A DNA stretch of 28,430 nucleotides. It comes from CAZKGE01 sp964541695 (GTDB lineage: Bacteria; Bacillota; Clostridia; Christensenellales; CAG-138). Position numbers and translations under genes: made by a program. Below the pieces are notes generated by a model. That model was not told the DNA's origin. It ran no database searches and saw only the letters and a program-made list of their open reading frames with translations. Numbering within the stretch: the first letter of the stretch is position 1; every line of letters begins with the position of its first letter. Shown piece after piece: positions 14,342 through 19,744 of the stretch. The stretch covers positions 1 through 28,430 of the forward strand of contig CAZIRB010000017.1 of assembly GCA_964541695.1 (NCBI GenBank), given 5' to 3'.

Positions 14342-15006
14342 GCGGTTTTGTGAGAGGGAGTATTGGGAACGGCGGGATAATCGGGATTTACAACTACACG
14401 GTGATACTGACCTACATAGGCGTGGTGAGCGCGCTCGTCGGCATCGGCTTTGCCGCCGGCGGCGACGCGCCCGCGGCGGTCGTGTGCCTGATGGTGTCGG
14501 GCTTTTGCGACCTGTTCGACGGCACCATCGCCAGAACCATGCAGCGCGACCGGCTTGAGAAGAAGTTCGGCATCCAGATCGATTCGCTTGCGGACCTGAT
14601 CTGCTTTGGCGTATTGCCCGTCTGCATCGGCCGTGCCATCGGGCTCGACCGCTTCTTTGAGATGCTGCCGATGACGCTGTACGTGCTCGCGGCGCTCATC
14701 CGCCTCGCCTATTACAACGTGACCGAGGACGAATTACAGAACGAGAACGTCAAGCGCACGCACTACGACGGCTTGCCCGTCACCACCGTCGCGCTGCTCA
14801 TTCCGCTCCTGTACGTCTTCCGGCCCTATACCGGCGGCGCGTTCCGGTACCTCTACCTCGGCTGGATGCTCGTCATCGCGTGTTTGTTCCTCACCCGGAT
14901 CAAGGTCCGGAAGCTCGGCATGTTCGGCATGTGCATGGCCGTCGTGATCGGCCTCGGCGTGCTCGCGCTTTTGATCGTCGGCTGGAATTACGAGATCATA
15001 TTTTAG
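14338..15006 (+). CDS. CDP-alcohol phosphatidyltransferase (PssA-like)
   Basis: 222 residues with several transmembrane helices. The CDP-alcohol motif is present as Asp58-x2-Asp61-Gly62-x2-Ala65-Arg66, then Gly78-x3-Asp82-x3-Asp86; the spacing between Arg66 and Gly78 is 11 residues rather than the common 7-8. The following AALIRLAYYNV and YDGLPVTTVALLIPL resemble phosphatidylserine synthases, which join CDP-diacylglycerol and serine. The start is a GTG overlapping the epimerase stop (GTGA); a GTG at 14350 is an alternative. As the last gene of a polysaccharide operon it may supply lipid, or it may transfer a phospho-alcohol to the polymer; the sequence favours the first. It ends 108 bases before a GCAGCC/GGCTGC terminator. 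Confidence 0.8.
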   Translation: MSGFVRGSIGNGGIIGIYNYTVILTYIGVVSALVGIGFAAGGDAPAAVVCLMVSGFCDLFDGTIARTMQRDRLEKKFGIQIDSLADLICFGVLPVCIGRAIGLDRFFEMLPMTLYVLAALIRLAYYNVTEDELQNENVKRTHYDGLPVTTVALLIPLLYVFRPYTGGAFRYLYLGWMLVIACLFLTRIKVRKLGMFGMCMAVVIGLGVLALLIVGWNYEIIF

Positions 15007-15082
15007 GTAGGGGACCGGGGGTACGTTGAGGGCTCCGCCCTCAAGCTCCCGCCCAAGAGCCGAGGGCCCTTTGGAAACCCAG
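15007..15082 (-). repeat. mosaic intergenic repeat, copy 3 (reverse orientation)
   Basis: Starts with a purine-rich tail (the reverse of CGTTCC/CGTACC words), then hairpin 2 as TTGAGGGC-TCC-GCCCTCAA, then hairpin 1 around GAGGGCCCTTTGG with TTTGGAAACCC. Hairpin 1 in this copy is imperfect. Confidence 0.75.
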
Positions 15083-15113
15083 CCCACCGGAGACGCAAAT
15101 AGAAATGCAACCT

Positions 15114-15139
15114 AAAAAGCAGCCGTACCGGCTGCTTTT
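15114..15139. terminator. bidirectional rho-independent terminator after the polysaccharide operon
   Basis: AAAAGCAGCCG (15115-15125) pairs perfectly with CGGCTGCTTTT (15129-15139) around a TAC loop. T-runs are available on both strands, so it can end the plus-strand operon and any minus-strand readthrough from 15463. Confidence 0.9.
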
Positions 15140-15222
15140 GCTTTGGGTTTCCAAAGGGGGTTTCCTCCTTTGGCGGGGTGCAGGGGCGGAGCCCCTGCGC
15201 GTACTTTCGCATCCCGAAAAAT
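15114..15222 (+). repeat. tandem unit 1 (terminator plus mosaic repeat copy 4)
   Basis: First of three head-to-tail units. It consists of the GCAGCC terminator, TTTGGGTTTCC, hairpin 1 (CCAAAGGGGG...CCTCCTTTGG), CGGGGT, hairpin 2 GCAGGGGC-GGA-GCCCCTGC, and GCGTACTTTCG-CATCCCG. The distance to the same point in unit 2 is 109 bases. Confidence 0.85.
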
Positions 15223-15330
15223 AACAAGCAGCCGCTTCCGGCCGCTGTTTACTTTGGGTTTTCAAAGGGGGTTTCCCCCCTTGGCGGGGTGCAGGGGCGG
15301 AGCCCCTGCGCGTACTTTCGAATCCCGAAA
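15223..15330 (+). repeat. tandem unit 2 (degenerate terminator plus mosaic repeat copy 5)
   Basis: Same order as unit 1. The terminator arms GCAGCCG/CGGCCGC carry mismatches and have lost most flanking A/T, so termination would be weak. Hairpin 2 is the perfect GCAGGGGC-GGA-GCCCCTGC again, followed by GCGTACTTTCGAATCCCG. The distance to unit 3 is 110 bases. Confidence 0.85.
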
Positions 15331-15462
15331 AACAACAGCAGCCGTACCGGCCGCTGTTTACTTTGGGTTTCCAAAGGGGGTTTTCCCTTTGGCGGGGTGC
15401 AGGGGTGGAGCCTCCAACGTACCCTTTCACGGACGGTGTCCCCAACGTACCCCCGTTCCCTC
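15331..15462 (+). repeat. tandem unit 3 (hybrid mosaic repeat copy 6)
   Basis: Begins with ACAGCAGCCG-TAC-CGGCCGCTGT, then hairpin 1 CCAAAGGG...CCCTTTGG. Its hairpin 2 is a hybrid: the left arm is the GCAGGGG type and the right arm the GCCTCCAACGTA type, so pairing is poor. This looks like recombination between two subtypes of the repeat. Pyrimidine-rich CGTACCC words follow up to the stop of the next gene. The whole 15007-15462 gap is repeat and terminator; I see no gene in it. Confidence 0.8.
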
Positions 15463-16131
15463 TCACTCCACCACGATCGGCCGCGACTTGCGTACGGCGA
15501 GCACGACGGAGCCGTCGACGGTGAGCGTATCGCCGTCCTCGCAGACGGCGTTGCGGTACTCGACGGAGGCGCGGCCATCGTCGGCGCCGACAGAGGCGCA
15601 GAGCTTCGTGTTTCCGTCGGCTTTTTTGACGAGCAGCGTGCCGACGCCGCGCATCGCGCGGAAGTCGTACTTGCCGGCGGGCAGGTCGATGCCGACGCGG
15701 TACGCGCCCGCGTAGAGCAGATTGCCCGTGTCCGGCAGCGGTCCGGCGGAGGCGGCGGGCACGGGCGTACTGGCGGTCGCGGGCCGCTCATCCTCGAAGC
15801 GCGGCGGTGCGGCGGGCGGCGCCGGCATGGCCGCGGCGGTCTCGTCCGCGGCTGTTTCGCCCATGTCGCGCGGCGCGTCCGCTTCGTTTGCGGCACCCGC
15901 GGCGTCCGCCTCGGACGCGGCCGGCGCGGCGGGGCTTGCGGGCTCGTCCTGGCCGGGCTTTTTGCCGAATATGCGGACGAGCACGGCCGCGATCGCGACT
16001 GCGGCCACGATACCGCCCATCATCCACCAGAACGCTGCGGTGTTCTTTTCGAATATGACCATCAGCGCGATGAACAGCGCGATAAACAGCAGGAAAAACA
16101 GGAACAGGCAGCCGGTGCGCTTAAACTGCAT
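15463..16131 (-). CDS. two-helix membrane protein with C-terminal beta domain
   Basis: 222 residues, no named family recognised with certainty. Two adjacent transmembrane helices (about residues 8-28 and 33-54) are followed by a long Ala/Pro/Glu/Asp-rich linker (about 58-133) and a compact C-terminal domain. That domain starts YAGAYRVGIDLPAGKYDFRA, a phrase shared with bacterial surface or secreted beta-sandwich modules that often read V-G-x-D-I-P-A-G-x-Y, and continues with a short strand-rich segment to the end. Both helices being close together would put the linker and domain on the same side as the N-terminus. It starts one base after the zinc-ribbon gene ends, with GGAGGG upstream, and is the last gene of this minus-strand operon. 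Its role is unknown. Confidence 0.7.
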   Translation of the reverse strand: MQFKRTGCLFLFFLLFIALFIALMVIFEKNTAAFWWMMGGIVAAVAIAAVLVRIFGKKPGQDEPASPAAPAASEADAAGAANEADAPRDMGETAADETAAAMPAPPAAPPRFEDERPATASTPVPAASAGPLPDTGNLLYAGAYRVGIDLPAGKYDFRAMRGVGTLLVKKADGNTKLCASVGADDGRASVEYRNAVCEDGDTLTVDGSVVLAVRKSRPIVVE

Positions 16132-16132
16132 G

Positions 16133-16468
16133 CTAAATCCCTCCGCTCTGCCGCATCAAGCCCCGCCACGTGTCGGCGACGGCAAGCTTGAGCCATTCGT
16201 AGCCCGCGAGCGCGTCCGCGGGCAGCAGTCCGCGCACGAGCTCCGTGTACCGGTACAGCGCGGGATCGCCGGGATTTTTCCCGAGCCCCGTGCAGTCGAG
16301 GACCACGAACGCGACCAGCGCCAGCACCGCGAGCGTGACGGCGGTGCCGATAAGCCGCCACAAAAAGTGGAAGAAGCCGTGCCCGCGCCGCCGGTCCATC
16401 AGCACGAGCGTGCCGCAGTTCGGGCAGTAATCGCCCTTAAATCTTGTGTTGCAGGAGCTGCATCGCAT
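16133..16468 (-). CDS. small zinc-ribbon membrane protein
   Basis: 111 residues. The N-terminus has CSSC (residues 3-6) and CPNC (residues 15-18), a four-cysteine zinc ribbon of the kind that opens many small Firmicute membrane proteins. One transmembrane helix follows (about residues 38-60), then a C-terminal segment of about 50 residues with several Tyr, Leu and Trp residues and no recognised motif. The zinc ribbon would be cytoplasmic and the tail extracytoplasmic if the basic residues before the helix (MDRRRGHG) stay inside. It lies 18 bases after the ThyX-like gene, with a GGGGGGA ribosome-binding site, and one base before the next membrane protein. Function unknown; the pair may form a small membrane complex. 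Confidence 0.7.
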   Translation of the reverse strand: MRCSSCNTRFKGDYCPNCGTLVLMDRRRGHGFFHFLWRLIGTAVTLAVLALVAFVVLDCTGLGKNPGDPALYRYTELVRGLLPADALAGYEWLKLAVADTWRGLMRQSGGI

Positions 16469-16486
16469 CGATTCCGTCCCCCCGTA

Positions 16487-17248
16487 TTATGTCCGCGGCG
16501 CGTCAAAGCCCTTCAGCCGCGCGAGCGCCTCTTTCTTTGTGATGACGCGGCAATCCTTGTTCTGAAACTCGTTCTCCGGGCAGTAGCCGAGTGAAACGCA
16601 CGACGGGCCCGCGTCGAAGAACAGGTCGGGCGCGGCCTCCTTGCACAGCCGCAGCATCTTGTTGGCCATGTCGCGGATCTCCGTTTGCGCGTTCTTGCAG
16701 CAGCGGATCTTGAACCAGTCGAGCAGCGCGTGCGCGTTCATGCCGATGAGCGCCTTAAACTCCGTCGCCTGCGGCTTGAGGTAGCGCAGCTCCTCCTCCG
16801 GCAGCCCTTTTTGCACGCCCGCGTCGTACCACTGCTCGGTCAGCCAAAGCAGGTCCTCGGCCGAGAGCGTGAGCTTCGCGCCGGACGGCAGCGTGCACTC
16901 GGCGGCGTGGGACAGCGCGCGCTCCGGTAGCACGACGTCGAACGCGCGCTTGCCGTGCTTGTCCACGCGGCCGCTCTTGATGAGATAGCTCGCGATGCGC
17001 TTTCTGACGAGCTGGACCTCCGTCACGCGCGAGTAGCCCTCGACGCCGAACAGGAAATAGTCAAACTCCGTCGCGGCCAGGTGCCCCTTCTCGACGATGC
17101 TGCGCACGAGTTCCGCGTTGTAGTCCGAGGCGATGATGTCGGCCAAGTCCCGCTCGGAGCGCGTAAAGCGCGCGGCGACGTCGGTGTACACCTTCCCGCC
17201 GCCGGCAAGGAGCACGACCGTGCCTTCGCCGACCTTCTTAATGTTCAT
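16487..17248 (-). CDS. divergent ThyX-family protein (flavin-dependent thymidylate synthase-like)
   Basis: 253 residues. Overall match to ThyX: FDYFLFGVEGYSRVTEVQLV aligns with the strand-helix before the ThyX motif, and GMNAHALLDWFKIRCC, KNAQTEIRDMANKMLRL, then PDLFFDAGPSCVSLGYCPE align with the C-terminal half. The signature R-H-R-x2-S-x-N-E-x-S-x-R-Y is altered to R-K-R-I-A-S-Y-L-I-K-S-G-R-V: both Arg of RHR, both Ser and the last Arg stay, but His, Asn, Glu and Tyr are gone. The His of the usual E-H before the core is Phe (ATEF). It may still be a thymidylate synthase, or it may act on another nucleotide. The ATG overlaps the deaminase stop as ATGA, with GGGGAG upstream; an earlier in-frame start exists but lacks support. 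Confidence 0.75.
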   Translation of the reverse strand: MNIKKVGEGTVVLLAGGGKVYTDVAARFTRSERDLADIIASDYNAELVRSIVEKGHLAATEFDYFLFGVEGYSRVTEVQLVRKRIASYLIKSGRVDKHGKRAFDVVLPERALSHAAECTLPSGAKLTLSAEDLLWLTEQWYDAGVQKGLPEEELRYLKPQATEFKALIGMNAHALLDWFKIRCCKNAQTEIRDMANKMLRLCKEAAPDLFFDAGPSCVSLGYCPENEFQNKDCRVITKKEALARLKGFDAPRT

Positions 17249-17667
17249 AGCACGATCTCCCCGCATTTATTGAACACGTGCGCGATGCCCGCGTTCTTGA
17301 TCATGCGCGTGCAGATCAGACACGGCCGCGGGTCGTCGATCGGGCAATCGAAGCCCTCGAATCCGGCCAGGTAGAGCGAGGAGCCGAGCATCTCGTTGCG
17401 GCTGGCCGATATGATCGCGTTGGCCTCCGCGTGCACCGCGACGCATTTTTCGTACTGCTCGCCGTGCGGGACGTTGTTCTTCTCGCGCCAGCATTCGCCC
17501 ACGTCGCAGCAGTTGTCGTCGCCGCGCGGCGCGCCGTTATAGCCCGTGGCGACGATCTCGTCGTTTTTGACGATCACCGCGCCGTACTGCCGGCGCAGGC
17601 ACGTCGAGCGCCGCGCGACCTCGGCCGCGATGGAGAGATAGTAGTCGTCTTTCCCAATGCGAATCAT
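17245..17667 (-). CDS. dCMP deaminase / ComE operon protein 2-type deaminase
   Basis: 140 residues, the usual size. The zinc site of the cytidine/deoxycytidylate deaminase fold is intact: VHAEANAI supplies the His ligand and the catalytic Glu, and PCLICTRMI supplies the two Cys ligands. The substrate-side GAVIVKNDEIVATGYNGAPR and the extra cysteines (DNCCDVGECW) are typical of dCMP deaminases, which make dUMP from dCMP. dUMP is the substrate of thymidylate synthase, and the next gene in the operon is ThyX-like, so the two form a short pathway module if the ThyX is active. First gene of the minus-strand operon, with a GGGGGGCGG site before the ATG. Confidence 0.88.
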   Translation of the reverse strand: MIRIGKDDYYLSIAAEVARRSTCLRRQYGAVIVKNDEIVATGYNGAPRGDDNCCDVGECWREKNNVPHGEQYEKCVAVHAEANAIISASRNEMLGSSLYLAGFEGFDCPIDDPRPCLICTRMIKNAGIAHVFNKCGEIVL

Positions 17668-17696
17668 GTGCCGCCCCCCATGCCCGGTTTCTTATT

Positions 17697-17725
17697 ATTT
17701 TCGCATACGCGCCGCATAACGTCAA
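17697..17725 (-). promoter_or_regulatory. possible promoter of the deaminase operon
   Basis: On the minus strand TTGACG (17725-17720) lies 17 bp before GAAAAT (17702-17697); a TAATAA just after is an alternative -10 with poor spacing. No clear promoter is visible for the divergent DUF421 gene in the same 81-base gap. Confidence 0.35.
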
Positions 17726-17748
17726 GGCGCGGCACGCAAGCTAACCCC

Positions 17749-18471
17749 ATGCTGACGCTGTTTTTGCGCGCCGTGTTGTTATATCTGTTTGTGTTTTTAA
17801 TCCTGCGGCTGACGGGCAAACGGCAGGTCGCCGACCTGCAGCCGTTCGATCTTCTCGTCACGCTGCTGATCGCCGACCTGGCCGGCTGCGCGATTGCGGA
17901 CACGAGCATACCGCTGGCGTACAGCGTCGTGCCGATTCTGGCGCTGTACCTTGTGCAGCAGGGGCTGACGTTCATCGCGCTCAAGAACGACAGGCTGCGC
18001 CGCGTGATCTGCGGCAGTCCGGTGATCCTGATTGCCGACGGCGTCGTGTCGGAGCAGGCCATGCGCGACACAAATTACACGATCATCGACCTGCTCGACC
18101 AATTGCGCGCCAAGGACGTGTTCGACCTCGACAACGTCGCCTACGCCATCCTCGAAACCAACGGTACGATGAGCGTGCTGCAGAAGGGCTGCTTCCAGAC
18201 GCCGACCGTACGCGATATGGGCCTTACCGAGGAGCGCGCGGGGCTATCGTATATGCTCATCCTCGACGGGAAGCTGTGCCGGGAGTCGATGGCGCGCCTC
18301 GGCATCGACGAGTCTTGGATCTGCGCGCGGCTGAACGATTTCTCGATCCGCAGCGTGCACGACGTGTTTTTCCTGCATCTTTCGCCCACCGGGACTCTGC
18401 GCGTGCAGACCAAGTCGCGTTCGGGCGTGCGCTGCGATACCATGGAAACGGAGAAAAAGACCTTTGTATAA
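17749..18471 (+). CDS. DUF421 (YetF-type) membrane protein
   Basis: 240 residues. Three N-terminal transmembrane helices (about 5-22, 32-50, 58-75) with the family hallmarks LRLTGKRQVADLQPFDLLVT and the following LLIADLAG. A soluble cytoplasmic part follows, with the DUF421 pattern GSPVILIADGVV, a helix ending LLDQLRAKDVFDLDNVAYAI and LETNGTMSVLQK. Biochemical function of the family is not established in general; in spore formers some members concern spore or membrane properties. The frame is open well upstream, but the conserved region starts at this ATG; no good Shine-Dalgarno sequence is visible. The next gene overlaps by eight bases, so the two are a translation-coupled pair. Confidence 0.85.
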   Translation: MLTLFLRAVLLYLFVFLILRLTGKRQVADLQPFDLLVTLLIADLAGCAIADTSIPLAYSVVPILALYLVQQGLTFIALKNDRLRRVICGSPVILIADGVVSEQAMRDTNYTIIDLLDQLRAKDVFDLDNVAYAILETNGTMSVLQKGCFQTPTVRDMGLTEERAGLSYMLILDGKLCRESMARLGIDESWICARLNDFSIRSVHDVFFLHLSPTGTLRVQTKSRSGVRCDTMETEKKTFV

Positions 18472-18838
18472 CGGGATCAAGCGCATCATCACGCTGGTAT
18501 TCGGGTTTTTTCTGCTCTATCTGTTCATCGTCCCGCCGCTCTACGTGTCGCGCCTGGCCGACGAGCTCGACCTCGAGGCGCGCGCGGCCATCGATGCGAT
18601 CAACGAGGGCGGCGACCCCTCGCCGCACCTGTACGCGATGCGCGAGCGCATAGACAAGGCGGCCGGCGTGCTGCTGCTGTTTTTAAATCACACCGCCGTC
18701 GATACCGTTCGCACGGGCATCCACGCGCTCGTGCCCATGACAAACCCCTCCGACCAGCTCAGCGGGCTCGAGGCCGTGCGCACGCAGATCGGCCGCCTGT
18801 CGGGCATCGAGAGCGTTACGATCGATTCGCTGTTTTAG
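18464..18838 (+). CDS. small single-pass membrane protein, DUF4363-like by shape and context
   Basis: 124 residues. One N-terminal transmembrane helix (about residues 7-28) is followed by an extracytoplasmic helical domain, with EARAAIDAINEGGDPSPHLY and then two further helices. Size, topology and position directly after a DUF421 gene fit DUF4363 proteins, which often accompany DUF421 in Clostridia, but no residue-level signature is clear. The start is TTG, overlapping the DUF421 stop, with GGAG ten bases upstream. A perfect terminator follows 32 bases after the stop. Confidence 0.6.
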   Translation: MYNGIKRIITLVFGFFLLYLFIVPPLYVSRLADELDLEARAAIDAINEGGDPSPHLYAMRERIDKAAGVLLLFLNHTAVDTVRTGIHALVPMTNPSDQLSGLEAVRTQIGRLSGIESVTIDSLF

Positions 18839-18925
18839 GGGTTCGGAGAACGGGGACGGGGGCGAGGGGTACGTTGGGGCGCCGCCCCAACGTTTTTTTT
18901 GCGAGGGCGCCGCCCCCAAGCCCCC
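18839..18925 (-). repeat. mosaic intergenic repeat, copy 7 (partial, reverse orientation)
   Basis: A purine-rich tail (GAACGGGGACGGGGGCGAGG) leads into hairpin 2 of the form TTGGGGC-GCC-GCCCCAA, which doubles as the terminator stem at 18871-18893. A second related stem, GGGCGCCGCCC, follows at about 18904. Confidence 0.7.
18871..18900 (+). terminator. rho-independent terminator of the DUF421 pair
   Basis: ACGTTGGGGC (18871-18880) pairs perfectly with GCCCCAACGT (18884-18893) around a GCC loop and runs straight into eight T residues (18893-18900). The stem is the repeat family's hairpin 2, so here the repeat itself serves as terminator. Confidence 0.9.
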
Positions 18926-18950
18926 GCTTCTTTTCTTGCAGAAAAGAAGC
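18926..18950. repeat. perfect 11-bp hairpin
   Basis: GCTTCTTTTCT pairs with AGAAAAGAAGC around a TGC loop. No T-run follows on the plus strand. The right arm starts the 79-base tandem repeat that follows. Confidence 0.75.
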
Positions 18951-19098
18951 AAAAGACGCGAGAGCCGCTTACTTTTGCTCCCTTTTCCTGCCGGTTTCTT
19001 AAGGGACTAATTCCTTGAAGAAAAGAAGCAAAAGACACGAGTGCCGCTTACTTTCGCGCCCTTTCCTGCGGGTTTCCAAAGGGACTTGTCCCTTTGGC
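18941..19098 (+). repeat. two tandem copies of a 79-base repeat, ending in mosaic repeat copy 8
   Basis: GAAAAGAAGCAAAAGAC begins at 18941 and again at 19020. Each copy continues GCCGCTTACTTT, then CCCTTTCCTG, then GGTTTC, then an AAGGGAC stem. In the first copy hairpin 1 is decayed (TTAAGGGACTAATTCCTTGAA); in the second it is perfect (CCAAAGGGA-CTTG-TCCCTTTGG, 19076-19097). Confidence 0.8.
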
Positions 19099-19156
19099 AG
19101 AGGTTTGGAGGCGGAGCCTCCAACGTAATCTTTTGCGAGGGCGGAGCCCCCGAATC
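19099..19156 (+). repeat. hairpin 2 part of mosaic repeat copy 8
   Basis: TTTGGAGGC-GGA-GCCTCC with CAACGTAATC after it, then a second GGGCGGAGCCCCC stem. The 18839-19213 gap is otherwise accounted for by the terminators and repeats listed; no gene is visible in it. Confidence 0.75.
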
Positions 19157-19180
19157 AAAAAACGCAGGGTGAACCCCTGC
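19157..19180 (-). terminator. rho-independent terminator of the minus-strand SLOG/phospholipase pair
   Basis: On the minus strand GCAGGG (19180-19175), a five-base loop and CCCTGC (19169-19164) are followed by G and six T residues (19162-19157). It lies 33 bases after the stop at 19214. Confidence 0.8.
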
Positions 19181-19213
19181 CAAATAAACCGTATCGAATT
19201 TCAGCCGCTACTC

Positions 19214-19744
19214 CTACTCCTCCATCCCCGCCCCCGCCAAATTCACGACATATCGCCCGCGCTTTTTCGCGTAATCGACGGTGTACGACGTGCCGCTGCC
19301 GCGCTGCGTCAGGTATGCGATGCAGCAATCGGAGTGGTCGACGAGGAAGCGGTTGCGCCTGCGCATGGCGGCGGGCGCGTTGCTGGTCTCGCTGGCGTAG
19401 TACGCGGCCGAAGCTTCGCGAAGAATGCGCTCATAGCGCGTTCTCAGCGCGTCCGGGTATTCGTCGGATTGCGTATGCGACGGGAGCGCGAGCAGGAGCC
19501 GGATGTCCGGGTAGTCGGCTTTGAGCGCGAGCACGGATTCCGCGGCGATCGTATCGAAGCCGGGCGCGCCGCCGGCCAGGAACGTCCGCACGCCGGAGGC
19601 TGCCGCGTCTAAAACGGTGCGGTCGAGCAAGGCTTTCAGCCGCCGCATGCCGGGCCGCGTCTCGTCGCCGCCGTCCGGCAAAAACGGCGGGCGGTGGCCT
19701 GTAAAGCAGCAGCTGTGCAGGCCGTCAAAGCGCGCGCGTTCCAT
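19214..19744 (-). CDS. YpsA/DUF1273-type SLOG-family protein
   Basis: 176 residues, the normal length. The N-terminus has CCFTGHRPPFLP and the Gly-rich loop FLAGGAPGFDTIAAE, the two signatures of the YpsA-like branch of the SLOG nucleotide-binding superfamily. The middle carries LLLALPSHTQSDEYPDALRTRYERIL, and the C-terminus ends with IAYLTQRGSGTSYTVDYAKK, again typical. SLOG proteins bind nucleotide-derived ligands; YpsA proteins are linked to cell-division or stress phenotypes in some Firmicutes, but no reaction is assigned. The start, with GAGAGGAG upstream, lies inside the end of the preceding gene (20-base overlap), so the two are translated together. Confidence 0.85.
   Translation of the reverse strand: MERARFDGLHSCCFTGHRPPFLPDGGDETRPGMRRLKALLDRTVLDAAASGVRTFLAGGAPGFDTIAAESVLALKADYPDIRLLLALPSHTQSDEYPDALRTRYERILREASAAYYASETSNAPAAMRRRNRFLVDHSDCCIAYLTQRGSGTSYTVDYAKKRGRYVVNLAGAGMEE

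Noticed and set aside
15114..15462. CRISPR-like array
   Set aside because: The period is about 110 bases, the units are continuous composite repeats with no unique spacers, and no cas genes are nearby.
18926..18950. Perfect hairpin as a plus-strand terminator
   Set aside because: An A-rich, not T-rich, stretch follows, and a better terminator lies at 18871-18900.
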